From positions 124,001 through 188,000 of the forward strand of contig CAWATU010000006.1 in the NCBI GenBank assembly GCA_963785125.1: a stretch of 64,000 bases of DNA, read 5' to 3'. Source of the stretch: QHXN01 sp963785125 (GTDB taxonomy: Bacteria > Acidobacteriota > Blastocatellia > Pyrinomonadales > Pyrinomonadaceae). A model generated the notes under the pieces. The model did not search any database. It saw nothing but the letters and a program-made list of their open reading frames with translations, and had not been told where the DNA came from. The stretch's first letter is position 1. Each line of letters begins with the position of its first letter. Made by a program: the position numbers and the translations under genes. Below are positions 35,399 to 43,565 of this stretch, in pieces.

Positions 35399-36397
35399 TC
35401 AGCGCGGCGGCTGTTGCTGCTCTGATTCGGCGGCCTGTTGGCGGAGCTGGTCGATGATGGAGTTGATGGCCGAGGCGTGCGCGCCCTGCGGCGCCAGTTC
35501 TAAATACTTCTCGTAGGCGGCGACCGCCTCCTTCCAGCGTTCCAGTTTTTCTAGGTTGCGCGCAAGCAGCTCGTAGATGACGGGCTCGGTGTCGGAGAGC
35601 TGCGCGAGGGCCTTCCTGAAAGAGGCGACGGCCTCCTCGTGTCGCCCCTGCTCTTCGTAGACGAGCCCTGCGCCCGTGTGCGCCTCGGGCTGGAGGCCGC
35701 GCGCCTCGCGCAGCGCGCGCGCGAAGGCCGCGAGCGACGCGTCGTAGTCGGCGAGCGAACGCTGGATGCGCCCCTCGACCGCCCACGACTCGGGGTAGAC
35801 GGGGCGGTCGGCGCGCGCCGCCTTCAACTCCTCCAAAGCCTCGTCCGTGTTGCCCTGCGATTCGAGCGCGCGCGCGAGCCCGAGGTGCGCGGCGGCGAAG
35901 CGCGGGCGCAACTTGAGGGCCTGCCGGTACGACTCGACCGCCGCGGCGTTGTTCCCCTTCTCGCGCGCCTCCTCGGCCTGCTGAAACTGAAGCTCGGCCT
36001 CGTCGGTCGTCGGCGTCAGCACAACGCTCAGGGCGCCGCGCTGCGTCGGCAGCAGCGCCAGCGTGCGCTCGGCGAAACCCTTAGCGCGCACGCGCAGAGC
36101 ATGGCGACCGGGCGTGAGCTTGAGAGACAGCTTCCCTTCCGCGTCCGCCGCGCCGCGCCGCACCTCGTCCACCCAGACGACGGCGCCGGGCTGCGTGCTG
36201 ACCGTCAACGTGCCGGACGAAGTCGTCGGGCTGGACTTGGTCTGAGGCTTCGTCGAAGGCTTGGGCGGTGCCGTCGAAGCCTTGCGCTTCTGCGCCGTCG
36301 CGCCGGACGTGCAGAGGGCTACGGCGCAGAGCGCGAGCGCGCACGAGAGCGCGCGCAGGCACAGAAACAGATTGACGCTCGTCACTTCCCGCTTCAT
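35399..36397 (-). CDS. Secreted PEGA / TPR repeat protein
   Basis: 332 residues. Signal peptide (ALSCALALCAVALCTSGATAQ), a Lys/Thr/Pro linker, a PEGA-like beta domain (about 62-130: LTVSTQPGAVVWVDEVRRG, then LTPGRHALRVRAKGF), and five or so TPR repeats (about 135-320) such as NAAAVESYRQALKLRPRFAA and HEEAVASFRKAL. PEGA domains often lie at the cell surface, so this is likely an extracytoplasmic scaffold. GAGGGGAG precedes the ATG. It starts 12 bases after the stop of the Slt-type gene, so they share an operon. Confidence 0.82.
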   Translation of the reverse strand: MKREVTSVNLFLCLRALSCALALCAVALCTSGATAQKRKASTAPPKPSTKPQTKSSPTTSSGTLTVSTQPGAVVWVDEVRRGAADAEGKLSLKLTPGRHALRVRAKGFAERTLALLPTQRGALSVVLTPTTDEAELQFQQAEEAREKGNNAAAVESYRQALKLRPRFAAAHLGLARALESQGNTDEALEELKAARADRPVYPESWAVEGRIQRSLADYDASLAAFARALREARGLQPEAHTGAGLVYEEQGRHEEAVASFRKALAQLSDTEPVIYELLARNLEKLERWKEAVAAYEKYLELAPQGAHASAINSIIDQLRQQAAESEQQQPPR

Positions 36398-36409
36398 CTC
36401 AAACTCCCC

Positions 36410-38770
36410 TCACTCTTCATCTTCGTTCGACACGCGGCGGGGTCGCGTGTTGTCGCTCGGGGCGGACGCGTCCGTCCCCTGCGAGATGTCGCGGCGCGCG
36501 GCGCGCGTGCCGACCTCGGCGCGGAAGCGCCCCTGCTCGTCGTAGAGCCGACGGTATTGGAGCATGTTGCGCACGACGCCCTGCACGTAGCCGCGCGTCT
36601 CGCGGAAGGGGATGGCCTCGGTCCACTCGTCCATCTGGAGCGGCAGGCTCGCGCGCCACTGCACGACGCGCCCCGGCCCCGCGTTGTAAGCGGCGGCCAC
36701 GTACTCGATGCGGCCGTACTTGTTGATCTGGTCTTTCAAGTACGACGTGCCGAGCTGAATGTTTAAGCGCGGGTCGCTCAGAAGCGACTCGGCCGTGACG
36801 GAACCGGCCACGCCGTTACCCTTCGCCATCATGCGCGCGGTCGGGACGACCAACTGCATCAGGCCGTAGGCGTCGGCGTGCGAGACGGCACGCGGGTTGA
36901 AGACGGACTCCTGCCGGATGAGGCCGGCGACGGTGTAGGGGTCGAGCGAGCGGGCCGCCGCCTCCTGCTTGATGGCGTCCCAGAAGGCAAGCGGGTAGAA
37001 GACATCCCACTCCTCCTGTGTCAGCTCCGCGGGCTCCATCTGCGAGTAGTCGGGGAAGCTGCGGCGGAGCACGTTGAACGCCTGCACGTTGTCGTTGCGT
37101 GCGCGGTAGAGCTGTGCCTTCGAGAGGTTGAGCCGCGGGCTCGTCTGTTTCGTTTCGAGCGCCCTGTCCAGCTCGGCGTGCGCCGCCTCGTCCCACGCGG
37201 CGACGCTCAACTGCTGGGCCTTCTCAAGCCGCGCGGCCTCGGCCGGGCCGGCGGTCTCTTCGGCGACGGTCACGGGCTTCAGGTTCTCGACGGCGCGCGC
37301 GACGAGGGCTGCGTCGGTCTTCAAGGGGAAGCGGCTCGCGTGTCCGGGGGGCCTGAGCGCGTCGAGCCGCTGCTTGGCGAGATAGCCGTACCAGGTGGCG
37401 CCGTAGCGGTGGAGCATCGCCTCGTAGAGCGCGACGGCCTCGCCGAGCAGCCCCGCGCGCTCCGAGTTGCGCGCGGCCCAGTAACCGGCCTTGCCGCGGT
37501 TGTCTGTGTTGCGGTCGGCGTAGTTCGCGAGGTGCTCGATGAGAAGGCGCGAAGCCTCTGCGAAGTTCTTCGCGTCGTGCGCGGCCCACGCCGACTCGAA
37601 CTGCGCGCCGGCGACTTCGGGCTCGCCGGGAAACTGCTGGACGGCCGCGCGGTAGAGGTAGAGCGCGTCGGCGGTGTTCTTCGCATCCTTCGCCGCCGCG
37701 CCCACGGCGACGAGCGCGCGCATCGTGAAGGGGCTTCGCGGAAACTCACGCCGCATGTCTTCGATTGTCGTACGCGCCTGCGGCCACTGCTTCGCGCGTG
37801 CGTAGTGCTGCGCGAGATAGCCCAGAGCTTCGGCGCGCGTCTCGCCGGCCGAGGTCGGGATGTTGCTGAGAGCCTCGACGGTCTCGGGCGCACGACGTGC
37901 GTTGAAGGCGGCGACGCCGCGGCGGAACTGCGCCTGCGGCGTGCGCGTCTCGGGGAAGCGCGCGAAGGCGTCGGCATAAGCGTTGACGGCGTCGGCGTAA
38001 CGCTTCGCCTTGTTCAGACGGTCGGCGCGCGCGTCGGCCTCCTCGGCGTTGGCCGGGACGACGCTTGAATTAAGACGCGCTAAGGCGGTCGCGGCCTCCG
38101 CCTCTTTGTCGGCCGCGGTGGGCGCGTAGAAATAGAGGCGTCGGTAGGCGTTCAGCGCCTTGAGCTGTTCGCCCGAACGCTCGTAAGCCCTCGCCGTGAG
38201 AAGCAGCGCCTCCGCGTCGTCCGCGTCGGCCAGACGCTTGACGGCGACGGGCACGCCCGGTGCTTGTCCGTCCTGCGCCAACATCTGCGCGGCGCGCAGG
38301 ATCGCGTCGCGCGCGCGCAGGGAATCAGGGTAGTCGCGCGCAAGCTCCTCGAAGGCCGCGCGCGACTCGGCGCGTCGGCCCGCCTTGTCGAGCGCGTCGC
38401 CACGCAGCCAGAGGGCGTAATCGCCCACGCGCGTCTCGTCCTTAAAACTCGTCGCGCGCAGGAGTTCGGCGGCGGCGGCAAAGTCGCGCGCCTCGGCCGC
38501 TCGGCGCGCGCGCGCGAGCTGCGCCAGCGAGCCGGTGCGCGTGCCTTTATAAGTGTTGGCGAGCTGCACCAACTGCGGCTCCGCGGGCAGCACCCCGCCG
38601 CGCGTGAGCAGGCGCAGACGCTCGTAGGCGGCGGGCTCGTCCGGGGGTGCGGTCTGCGTGCGGCAGCTCGCGACGGTCAAAGGCAGCGCCGACGCCAGCG
38701 TGAGCACGGCGCAGACGGCGAGGGCGAAGGTCGCGCGGTGGTTGCGGAGCCTGTTTCCGGTCGGGGTCAT
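36410..38770 (-). CDS. Soluble lytic transglycosylase (Slt70-like), secreted
   Basis: 786 residues. A signal peptide (TFALAVCAVLTLASALPLTV with a possible lipobox ending in SC) leads to a long alpha-superhelical region of TPR-like hairpins (about 60-600) and a C-terminal SLT domain (about 625-740). The catalytic Glu is in AGLIRQESVFNPRAVSHADA, followed by YGLMQLVVPTA and YVAAAYNAGPGRVVQW. It cleaves peptidoglycan with formation of 1,6-anhydroMurNAc. GAGG lies 7 bases before the ATG at 38770. The acidic/arginine tail (about 40 residues) after the domain is extra. Confidence 0.9.
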   Translation of the reverse strand: MTPTGNRLRNHRATFALAVCAVLTLASALPLTVASCRTQTAPPDEPAAYERLRLLTRGGVLPAEPQLVQLANTYKGTRTGSLAQLARARRAAEARDFAAAAELLRATSFKDETRVGDYALWLRGDALDKAGRRAESRAAFEELARDYPDSLRARDAILRAAQMLAQDGQAPGVPVAVKRLADADDAEALLLTARAYERSGEQLKALNAYRRLYFYAPTAADKEAEAATALARLNSSVVPANAEEADARADRLNKAKRYADAVNAYADAFARFPETRTPQAQFRRGVAAFNARRAPETVEALSNIPTSAGETRAEALGYLAQHYARAKQWPQARTTIEDMRREFPRSPFTMRALVAVGAAAKDAKNTADALYLYRAAVQQFPGEPEVAGAQFESAWAAHDAKNFAEASRLLIEHLANYADRNTDNRGKAGYWAARNSERAGLLGEAVALYEAMLHRYGATWYGYLAKQRLDALRPPGHASRFPLKTDAALVARAVENLKPVTVAEETAGPAEAARLEKAQQLSVAAWDEAAHAELDRALETKQTSPRLNLSKAQLYRARNDNVQAFNVLRRSFPDYSQMEPAELTQEEWDVFYPLAFWDAIKQEAAARSLDPYTVAGLIRQESVFNPRAVSHADAYGLMQLVVPTARMMAKGNGVAGSVTAESLLSDPRLNIQLGTSYLKDQINKYGRIEYVAAAYNAGPGRVVQWRASLPLQMDEWTEAIPFRETRGYVQGVVRNMLQYRRLYDEQGRFRAEVGTRAARRDISQGTDASAPSDNTRPRRVSNEDEE

Positions 38771-38812
38771 AAGTTCCTCGTTCGATGTTGAAGGGGAGGG
38801 CGCGAGGATTAT

Positions 38813-38981
38813 AGCAGTAGGTAGCAGGCAGATGGCAGTAGGCAGTTGAAAGGCAAGAAATCGTTTCTGATGCGTGCGTCCTAAAGACGATGCGTCTGCC
38901 CGAAAGAGGTCGGGGCGGCGAGTAAATAAGCTCGCCGCCCCGACCTCTTTCAATCCCCTTTTGTCTTTAACTGCCTACTGA
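38813..38981. repeat. Large two-tier heptamer-armed palindrome, GTAGGCA family
   Basis: Outer left arm 38813-38856 (AGTAGGT, AGCAGGC, AGATGGC, AGTAGGC, AGTTGAA) faces a shorter right arm 38959-38981. Inside is a perfect 21-base stem, 38902-38922 with 38931-38951, around an 8-base loop. Its GGGGCGGCGAG tip matches the inner stem at 6971-7000. It sits between two codirectional genes, 3 bases before the GAF protein's stop. Confidence 0.8.
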
Positions 38982-38982
38982 C

Positions 38983-40449
38983 TCACGCGTTGACGATGGC
39001 GCCGGGGTAATCGGCCCCGAGCTTGTTGCGGTCGCCCTCGGCGAGCATGTTGACGAGTTCGTGGTCGAAGTAGTCGTAGCGGCTCGAAACCTCGGGCCGG
39101 ACGCGCTTGTCGTACATCTGGCGCGAGCGGTCGATGTCTTCGCGCAGGCGCTCGTAGAGGTCGGAGGCGTCGCGCCCCTCGCGCACCTTCTGCTCGTTGT
39201 AGAGCTTGATCTCGGAGACGAGCAGGCGCGCGAAGCGGCGCGCCTCGTTGTGATAACGCTTCTCCTCCTCCGTGACCTCGACGGGGAAGTCCATGTCCAT
39301 CGAGCCGTAGCGGCGCGCGCTGCCCAGCGGCGAGATGGGCTGAGCGGCGGGCTCGGGCGGCGTCGTCGTGAACGACTCGGGGTGCGAGAACTCAGACTGC
39401 CCGCCGGAGGAGGGCGTGTGCTCCGGCGTCGTCTCGAACGAAGACTCGGCCGGCTCCGCGCTGAAAGTCGGCGTGGGCTCGGGTTCGCTTTGCGCCTCGG
39501 ACGCTGCCGGTTGCGGCTCGAAGCCCGTGGGCTGCGCCTCGAACGAGGCTTGCGGGCGCGCGGGCTCTTCTCGCGCCGGCTCTTCGTGTCTCGACTCTTC
39601 GGCGCGCGGCTCTTCATGACGAGGCGGCGCGGGCGGCGCGGGCGGCGGCGTGGGCGCGGCGTGGGTGGTGGAGGGGCGGCTTGCGCCCGCGTCGGACGGC
39701 GCGCGGCGCGCGGCCAGCAGCTCGACCGCCATGCCGGCGACGCGCACGAGCGTCTCGATGGCTTCGAGGTTGACGGCGTCGGCGTCCTGTCCGGCGCTGT
39801 CGGCGTAGAGCACGGCCACGGCCTTCTCGCGTGCAACTAAGGGGACGGCCACTATGCGGTGCGGCGGCTCGCCGCCGAAGTGCTGATAGATGGTGTGGTC
39901 TTCGGCGTGCGAGCCGGGCTCGCCGGCCCACGTCGAGCGCGTGCGCACGACCTCGCCCAGCAGCGTGTCCGACCCCGTCGCCAGAGACAGCTCGCGCACC
40001 GAGTCGTCGCCGACGGTGCCTTCGAGTCCGCGCGCGCGCCAGCCCGTCGCGCGCTCGCCCTTGACGACGAAGAAGGCGACGCGGGGCGCGAAGGCAGCCG
40101 CGCGGTTGACGAGCGCGTTCAAGACCTCGGCCTGCGTGTGCTGAGAGTCCAGCTCGTCCACGGCGGCCTTAATCAGCGCGATGTCGGAGGAGGCGCGGGC
40201 GCGCGACGACTCGGCGGCCGCGGCCTCGATGCCGAGGTTGCGCGCGTTGCGCAGGTGCTCGGCGACGGCGACGGCCAGCGGCGCATCCCCCTCGGCGGCG
40301 GGCTCTTCGAGCCGCTCGTCCATCCGCGTGAGGGCCTCGTTGAGCTGCGCGCGCAGACGCCCCAGCTCCTCCTTCAAACCGCTGGTGCGCTGCGAGACGT
40401 AAGACTCCACGTCGGCGCGCAAGCTCTTTTCCAAGTCAACGCTGGACAC
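38983..40449 (-). CDS. GAF domain protein with conserved helical C-terminus
   Basis: About 488 residues, cytoplasmic. N-terminal coiled coil (SLRADVESYVSQRTSGLKEE), a GAF domain (about 85-240: APRVAFFVVKGERATGWRAR, then VPLVAREKAVAVLYAD), a long Pro/Glu/Ala-rich disordered linker (about 250-380), and a C-terminal helical module with EVTEEEKRYHNEARRFARLL and DLYERLREDIDRSRQMYDKR. The C-terminal module is highly charged and probably mediates contacts. Function unknown. I chose the second of two GTG codons (40449) because AAAGGAG is better spaced for it than for 40455. A strong promoter lies upstream. Confidence 0.72.
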   Translation of the reverse strand: MSSVDLEKSLRADVESYVSQRTSGLKEELGRLRAQLNEALTRMDERLEEPAAEGDAPLAVAVAEHLRNARNLGIEAAAAESSRARASSDIALIKAAVDELDSQHTQAEVLNALVNRAAAFAPRVAFFVVKGERATGWRARGLEGTVGDDSVRELSLATGSDTLLGEVVRTRSTWAGEPGSHAEDHTIYQHFGGEPPHRIVAVPLVAREKAVAVLYADSAGQDADAVNLEAIETLVRVAGMAVELLAARRAPSDAGASRPSTTHAAPTPPPAPPAPPRHEEPRAEESRHEEPAREEPARPQASFEAQPTGFEPQPAASEAQSEPEPTPTFSAEPAESSFETTPEHTPSSGGQSEFSHPESFTTTPPEPAAQPISPLGSARRYGSMDMDFPVEVTEEEKRYHNEARRFARLLVSEIKLYNEQKVREGRDASDLYERLREDIDRSRQMYDKRVRPEVSSRYDYFDHELVNMLAEGDRNKLGADYPGAIVNA

Positions 40450-40597
40450 GTTCACTCTCTCCTTTGTAGGCGGATTCTGGTTCGGCGCGGAGTCGAGGCG
40501 CCGCGGGAATGGCTTTAAGGGGGGGCGTCTCGCCCGGCCCGAGGCCCGGCAAGGCCCGCGACGCCCGCCGAAAACGCCCGGGCCGCGGGCACTTAGG

Positions 40598-40627
40598 ATT
40601 ATGGACGCCGCCACTAAAGGGTGTCAA
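40598..40627 (-). promoter_or_regulatory. Sigma-70-type promoter for GAF protein gene
   Basis: On the minus strand a perfect TTGACA (40627-40622) and CATAAT (40603-40598) are 18 bases apart, about 150 bases upstream of the GTG start. The surrounding divergent gap (40450-40761) otherwise holds GC-rich sequence and the AT-rich stretch at 40651-40685. Confidence 0.6.
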
Positions 40628-40650
40628 GAGACTCAAATTTTGGCGTTTCG

Positions 40651-40685
40651 GATTTGCGATTTTCTATTTTCGATTTATCATTTGT
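40651..40685. repeat. Unpaired heptamer array, GATTTTC type
   Basis: Five 7-base steps: GATTTGC, GATTTTC, TATTTTC, GATTTAT, CATTTGT. Unlike the other arrays it has no inverted partner nearby. It resembles one arm of the palindrome at 544-584. It may be a half-element left by loss of the second arm. Confidence 0.5.
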
Positions 40686-40761
40686 CGCCGAACGTCGGCC
40701 GCGCGCCCCACGGCGCACGGCACGCTCTCCCCGAGCAACATGCAGGTGGGACTTCCCCGTG

Positions 40762-41187
40762 ATGCCCGACAGCATTCTCATCGCCGACGACTACGACGAC
40801 AACCGGGAACTCCTGCGCCTGATGTTGGAGGGCGAGGGCTACCACATCCGCGAGGCGCGCAACGGGCACGAGGCGCTCGATGCCGCGCGTGAAGAGGCGC
40901 CGGCGGTCGCGCTCATCGACCTCTCGATGCCCTCGCTCGACGGCTGGGGCTTGCTGCGCGAGATGCGCGCCGACGAACGCACACGCGCCGTCCCCTGCGT
41001 CGCCGTTACCGCGTTCGCCGCTAACCAGGATCGTCTGCGCGCGCTCGAAGCCGGCTTCGACGCATACATCTCGAAGCCCTTCCGCGCCAAAGAGCTGATC
41101 GAGCTGGTCAACAGCTTCGCGCGCCGCGACGGTCAACGCGGCGACTCCGACAGCGGCGGCCCGACCGGCGCCGGCCAACCCTCCTAA
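40762..41187 (+). CDS. Single-domain response regulator
   Basis: 141 residues. A receiver domain with the acidic pair in ILIADDYDDN, phospho-Asp in ALIDLSMPSLDGWG (about residue 53), a switch Thr in VAVTAFAAN and Lys in YISKPFRAKELI, followed by a short Gly/Ser tail. No output domain. The ATG at 40762 is preceded by a weak GGTGGGA; a GTG one codon earlier is also possible. It is followed 12 bases later by the small gene at 41200. Confidence 0.85.
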   Translation: MPDSILIADDYDDNRELLRLMLEGEGYHIREARNGHEALDAAREEAPAVALIDLSMPSLDGWGLLREMRADERTRAVPCVAVTAFAANQDRLRALEAGFDAYISKPFRAKELIELVNSFARRDGQRGDSDSGGPTGAGQPS

Positions 41188-41199
41188 AGCTTCACCCGC

Positions 41200-41487
41200 A
41201 TGGCAGAGTGCGACAGACCCGAAGCGGAAGACGTGCCGGCGGCGGGCGTCATCCTCGTCGCCTTCGAGAAGCTCTTCGCAGGCGGCCGCGGCGTCCAACG
41301 CTTCCGCCAGTCCGGCCTGCGCCACGTCGAACTCCCGCACGACTGCACCCTCATCGAACAGAACCCGAAGAAGTCGAGCGAGTGGGCCGAGCTTGCACGC
41401 TCCGGCCGACGCGTCGCCTGGGTCATGCGCGATGGCCGCTACCTCGCACGCGTCGTAGACGGCGAAGTCACCTTCTTAGGACAGTAG
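41200..41487 (+). CDS. Hypothetical protein, 95 residues
   Basis: A compact protein with acidic N-terminus, a mixed region RFRQSGLRHVELPHDC, a conserved-looking TLIEQNPKKSSEWAELARSG and a C-terminal beta pattern RVAWVMRDGRYLARVVDGEV. Codon use matches the neighbours and the composition is protein-like, so it is likely real, but no family is recognised. It follows the response regulator by 12 bases. The final Gln codon and TAG are supplied by the repeat arm. Confidence 0.62.
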   Translation: MAECDRPEAEDVPAAGVILVAFEKLFAGGRGVQRFRQSGLRHVELPHDCTLIEQNPKKSSEWAELARSGRRVAWVMRDGRYLARVVDGEVTFLGQ

Positions 41488-41557
41488 GCAGCAGGCAGTA
41501 GGCAGTTCAGAGCCCCGGAGGGGCTTGATACTAACTGCCTACTGCCTGCTGCCTACT
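41483..41557. repeat. Heptamer-armed palindrome, GTAGGCA family, convergent junction
   Basis: Arms 41483-41507 and 41533-41557 are perfect 25-base inverted repeats (AGTAGGC, AGCAGGC, AGTAGGC, AGTT). An inner AGCCCC-GGA-GGGGCT hairpin sits at 41511-41525. It separates convergent genes and contains both stop codons (41485-41487 and 41555-41553). Confidence 0.88.
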
Positions 41558-42494
41558 TTTCCCGTTCGAGGACGAGGCGGGCGAGGCCGCGGAGCATGGG
41601 CGTCGGCGTGTCGATTGAGTCGAGCGCGGCGCAGGCGCTCTCGAAGACTTCGCGGGCGCGCGCGCGTGTTGCTTCGAGGCCGTAGAGCGCCGGGTAGGTC
41701 GCCTTCTGCGCGCGTGCGTCCTTGCCCGGCGTCTTGCCGAGGTCGGAGGCGCTCGCCGTCACGTCCAACAGGTCGTCGGTGATTTGAAACAACAACCCGA
41801 GGTCGAGCGCGTAGGCGTTGACCGCCTCGACCTCTCCGTCACTGGCGCCCGCGACGAGCGCGCCTGCGCGCGCCGCCGCCGCGATGAGCGCGCCGGTCTT
41901 GCGCCGGTGGATGCGTTCAAGCTCTTCGCCCCGCACGTCCGCGCGCGCCTCGGCCGCGAGGTCGTGCGCCTGCCCGGCGACCATCCCTTCGGGAGTCCCC
42001 GCGGCGCGCGCGAGGCCCGCGACCAAGCGGACGCGTAAGGAGGCGTCGAGCGTCTCGTCTTCGGCGATGGTCTGGAAGGCTAAGGTCTGAAGCGCGTCGC
42101 CCGCGAGGATGGCGGTCGCTTCGCCGAATTTGACGTGGCAGGTCGGGCGCCCGCGGCGCAGGTCGTCGTCGTCCATTGCGGGCAGGTCGTCGTGAACGAG
42201 CGAGTATGTGTGGAGCAGCTCGAAGGCGCAGGCGGTTCGGATCAAATGGCGGGGCGTCGCGCCGAACGTCTCGCCGGAGGCCGTGACGAGCAGCGGGCGG
42301 AAGCGCTTGGCCGGCGCGAAGAGGCTCCAGCGGATGGCGGCGTGTACCGACGGCGGGTCTGCGGACTCTGCGGGGACGAGGCGGCCCAGCTCCGCCTCCA
42401 CGTCGGCGCGCACGCGCTCGGCGTAGGCGCGCACCTGCGCGGCAGAGGCTTCGAGCGCCGGCGCGGCGTGAGCGTCAGAAGACGGTCTCGTCAT
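41553..42494 (-). CDS. ispA: Polyprenyl (geranyl/farnesyl) diphosphate synthase
   Basis: 313 residues, a class I trans-prenyltransferase that condenses isopentenyl diphosphate with allylic diphosphates. The first aspartate-rich motif is in LVHDDLPAMDDDDLRRG, which has the two-residue insertion typical of bacterial farnesyl synthases. The second is ITDDLLD. PAKRFRPLL near the N-terminus binds diphosphate and KTGALI lies in between. The position after xseA and xseB matches the common xse-ispA cluster. Its ATG lies 20 bases inside xseB. The stop is taken from the palindrome. Confidence 0.9.
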   Translation of the reverse strand: MTRPSSDAHAAPALEASAAQVRAYAERVRADVEAELGRLVPAESADPPSVHAAIRWSLFAPAKRFRPLLVTASGETFGATPRHLIRTACAFELLHTYSLVHDDLPAMDDDDLRRGRPTCHVKFGEATAILAGDALQTLAFQTIAEDETLDASLRVRLVAGLARAAGTPEGMVAGQAHDLAAEARADVRGEELERIHRRKTGALIAAAARAGALVAGASDGEVEAVNAYALDLGLLFQITDDLLDVTASASDLGKTPGKDARAQKATYPALYGLEATRARAREVFESACAALDSIDTPTPMLRGLARLVLEREK

Positions 42495-42765
42495 CCGGGT
42501 CGTCCTCGATCAGCTCCTCCGACTCGAACGGGGCGGCGATGGTCGCGCCGTCGCCGCCGCGCAGCAGCACCTCGATGCGCCGCTCGGCCTCGTTCAGACG
42601 TTCCTGGCATTCGCGCGAGAGTTTCACGCCCTGCTCAAAGAGGTCGAGACTCTGCTCCAACGGCAGGTCGCCGCGCTCCAACTCCCGCACGATGCGCTCC
42701 AGCGTCGCGAGCTGCGACTCGAAGCTCGACGGCGCCGCGCTTTTCACTTGTTCTCTTTTCGGCAT
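42475..42765 (-). CDS. xseB: Exodeoxyribonuclease VII small subunit
   Basis: 96 residues. The family core is FESQLATLERIVRELERGDL followed by PLEQSLDLFEQGVKLSRECQ, the helix pair that wraps XseA. The remaining 25 residues are an acidic tail (EELIEDDPDDETVF) longer than usual. With XseA it degrades single-stranded DNA to acid-soluble oligonucleotides. It overlaps ispA by 20 bases and is separated from the upstream DUF2939 gene by a heptamer palindrome. Confidence 0.9.
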   Translation of the reverse strand: MPKREQVKSAAPSSFESQLATLERIVRELERGDLPLEQSLDLFEQGVKLSRECQERLNEAERRIEVLLRGGDGATIAAPFESEELIEDDPDDETVF

Positions 42766-42773
42766 CTCTTTTC

Positions 42774-42848
42774 ACTGATGACTGAGGACTGAGGGCTGAG
42801 TGCAAGACAACTCTTAACTCAGTCCTCAGTCTTCAGCACTCAGTCTTA
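42774..42848. repeat. Heptamer-armed palindrome, ACTGAGG family
   Basis: Left arm 42774-42801: ACTGATG, ACTGAGG, ACTGAGG, GCTGAGT. Right arm 42817-42848, reverse strand: GACTGAG, TGCTGAA, GACTGAG, GACTGAG, T. It lies between the DUF2939 gene and xseB, inside what should be one operon, so it may reduce read-through rather than end transcription. Confidence 0.82.
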
Positions 42849-43565
42849 TCTCGTCCTCTTGCGGCGCGGCTGGTTCTGCGGTGGCGGCGGCGGCGCGGCG
42901 GCAGGGAGGCTCGCGGCGAGGCGCGTGGCGATGTCGGAGGCGAGCTGCGGGTCTTTGACCGTGACCAGCTTCCAGCGTTCGCCGTCGCGGCGCATCGAGA
43001 GTTCGACGGGGCGCTCGCCCGCCTTGACGCTGACGGTCGCAGCGTCGCCGCGCTCGATGACGGTCGCCATCTGGCGCACGCCGAGCGCCTTAGCGAAGAA
43101 GGGCAGGTTTGACGACTCGTTCTGTCCGATAGCCTTCATCGCGCGCGCGATCTCGTCGCGCATCGTCTCGCGCACACGCGGGAGCAGCGTGGGCAGCGTC
43201 GCCGTCAGAGAGGCGCGCGCCTGCGGCGGGAGCTGCGAACCCGAGCCCGCGAGGTTGTCGATGACCTGCGGGATGAACCCCTGCGCGATCTGGTCGGCGT
43301 CGATCAGCGTCTCGACCGCCTGCACGTCGTCGTGCTGCGCCGCGTCGAGCAGCAGCGCAAGGCTGTAGGGCGGGCTCTTCTTGAAACCCTGATACCAGAT
43401 GTACGAGCCGAGGAATAGGACGAGCAGGACGCCGACGACGATCAACCCCGTCACGCCCAGCACGCGCCCCGCGCGGCCGACGACGCTGCGCCTCTTCTTC
43501 GCCTGCGCCTCGGCGCGCACGCGGTCAACGTCGATGACAATGCGGCTCCTGCGTCCCTGCGACAT
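42846..43565 (-). CDS. Membrane-anchored DUF2939-like protein
   Basis: 239 residues. A basic cytoplasmic start, one transmembrane helix (VLGVTGLIVVGVLLVLFLGSYIW, about 33-55), then YSLALLLDAAQHDDVQAVET, which fits DUF2939: a domain sensing the products of neighbouring residues of unknown function. A C-terminal Pro/Arg tail follows. GAGGGAGG precedes the ATG at 43565. That ATG overlaps by one base the stop codon that xseA would have if its frameshift were repaired, which ties the two genes together. Confidence 0.65.
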   Translation of the reverse strand: MSQGRRSRIVIDVDRVRAEAQAKKRRSVVGRAGRVLGVTGLIVVGVLLVLFLGSYIWYQGFKKSPPYSLALLLDAAQHDDVQAVETLIDADQIAQGFIPQVIDNLAGSGSQLPPQARASLTATLPTLLPRVRETMRDEIARAMKAIGQNESSNLPFFAKALGVRQMATVIERGDAATVSVKAGERPVELSMRRDGERWKLVTVKDPQLASDIATRLAASLPAAAPPPPPQNQPRRKRTR

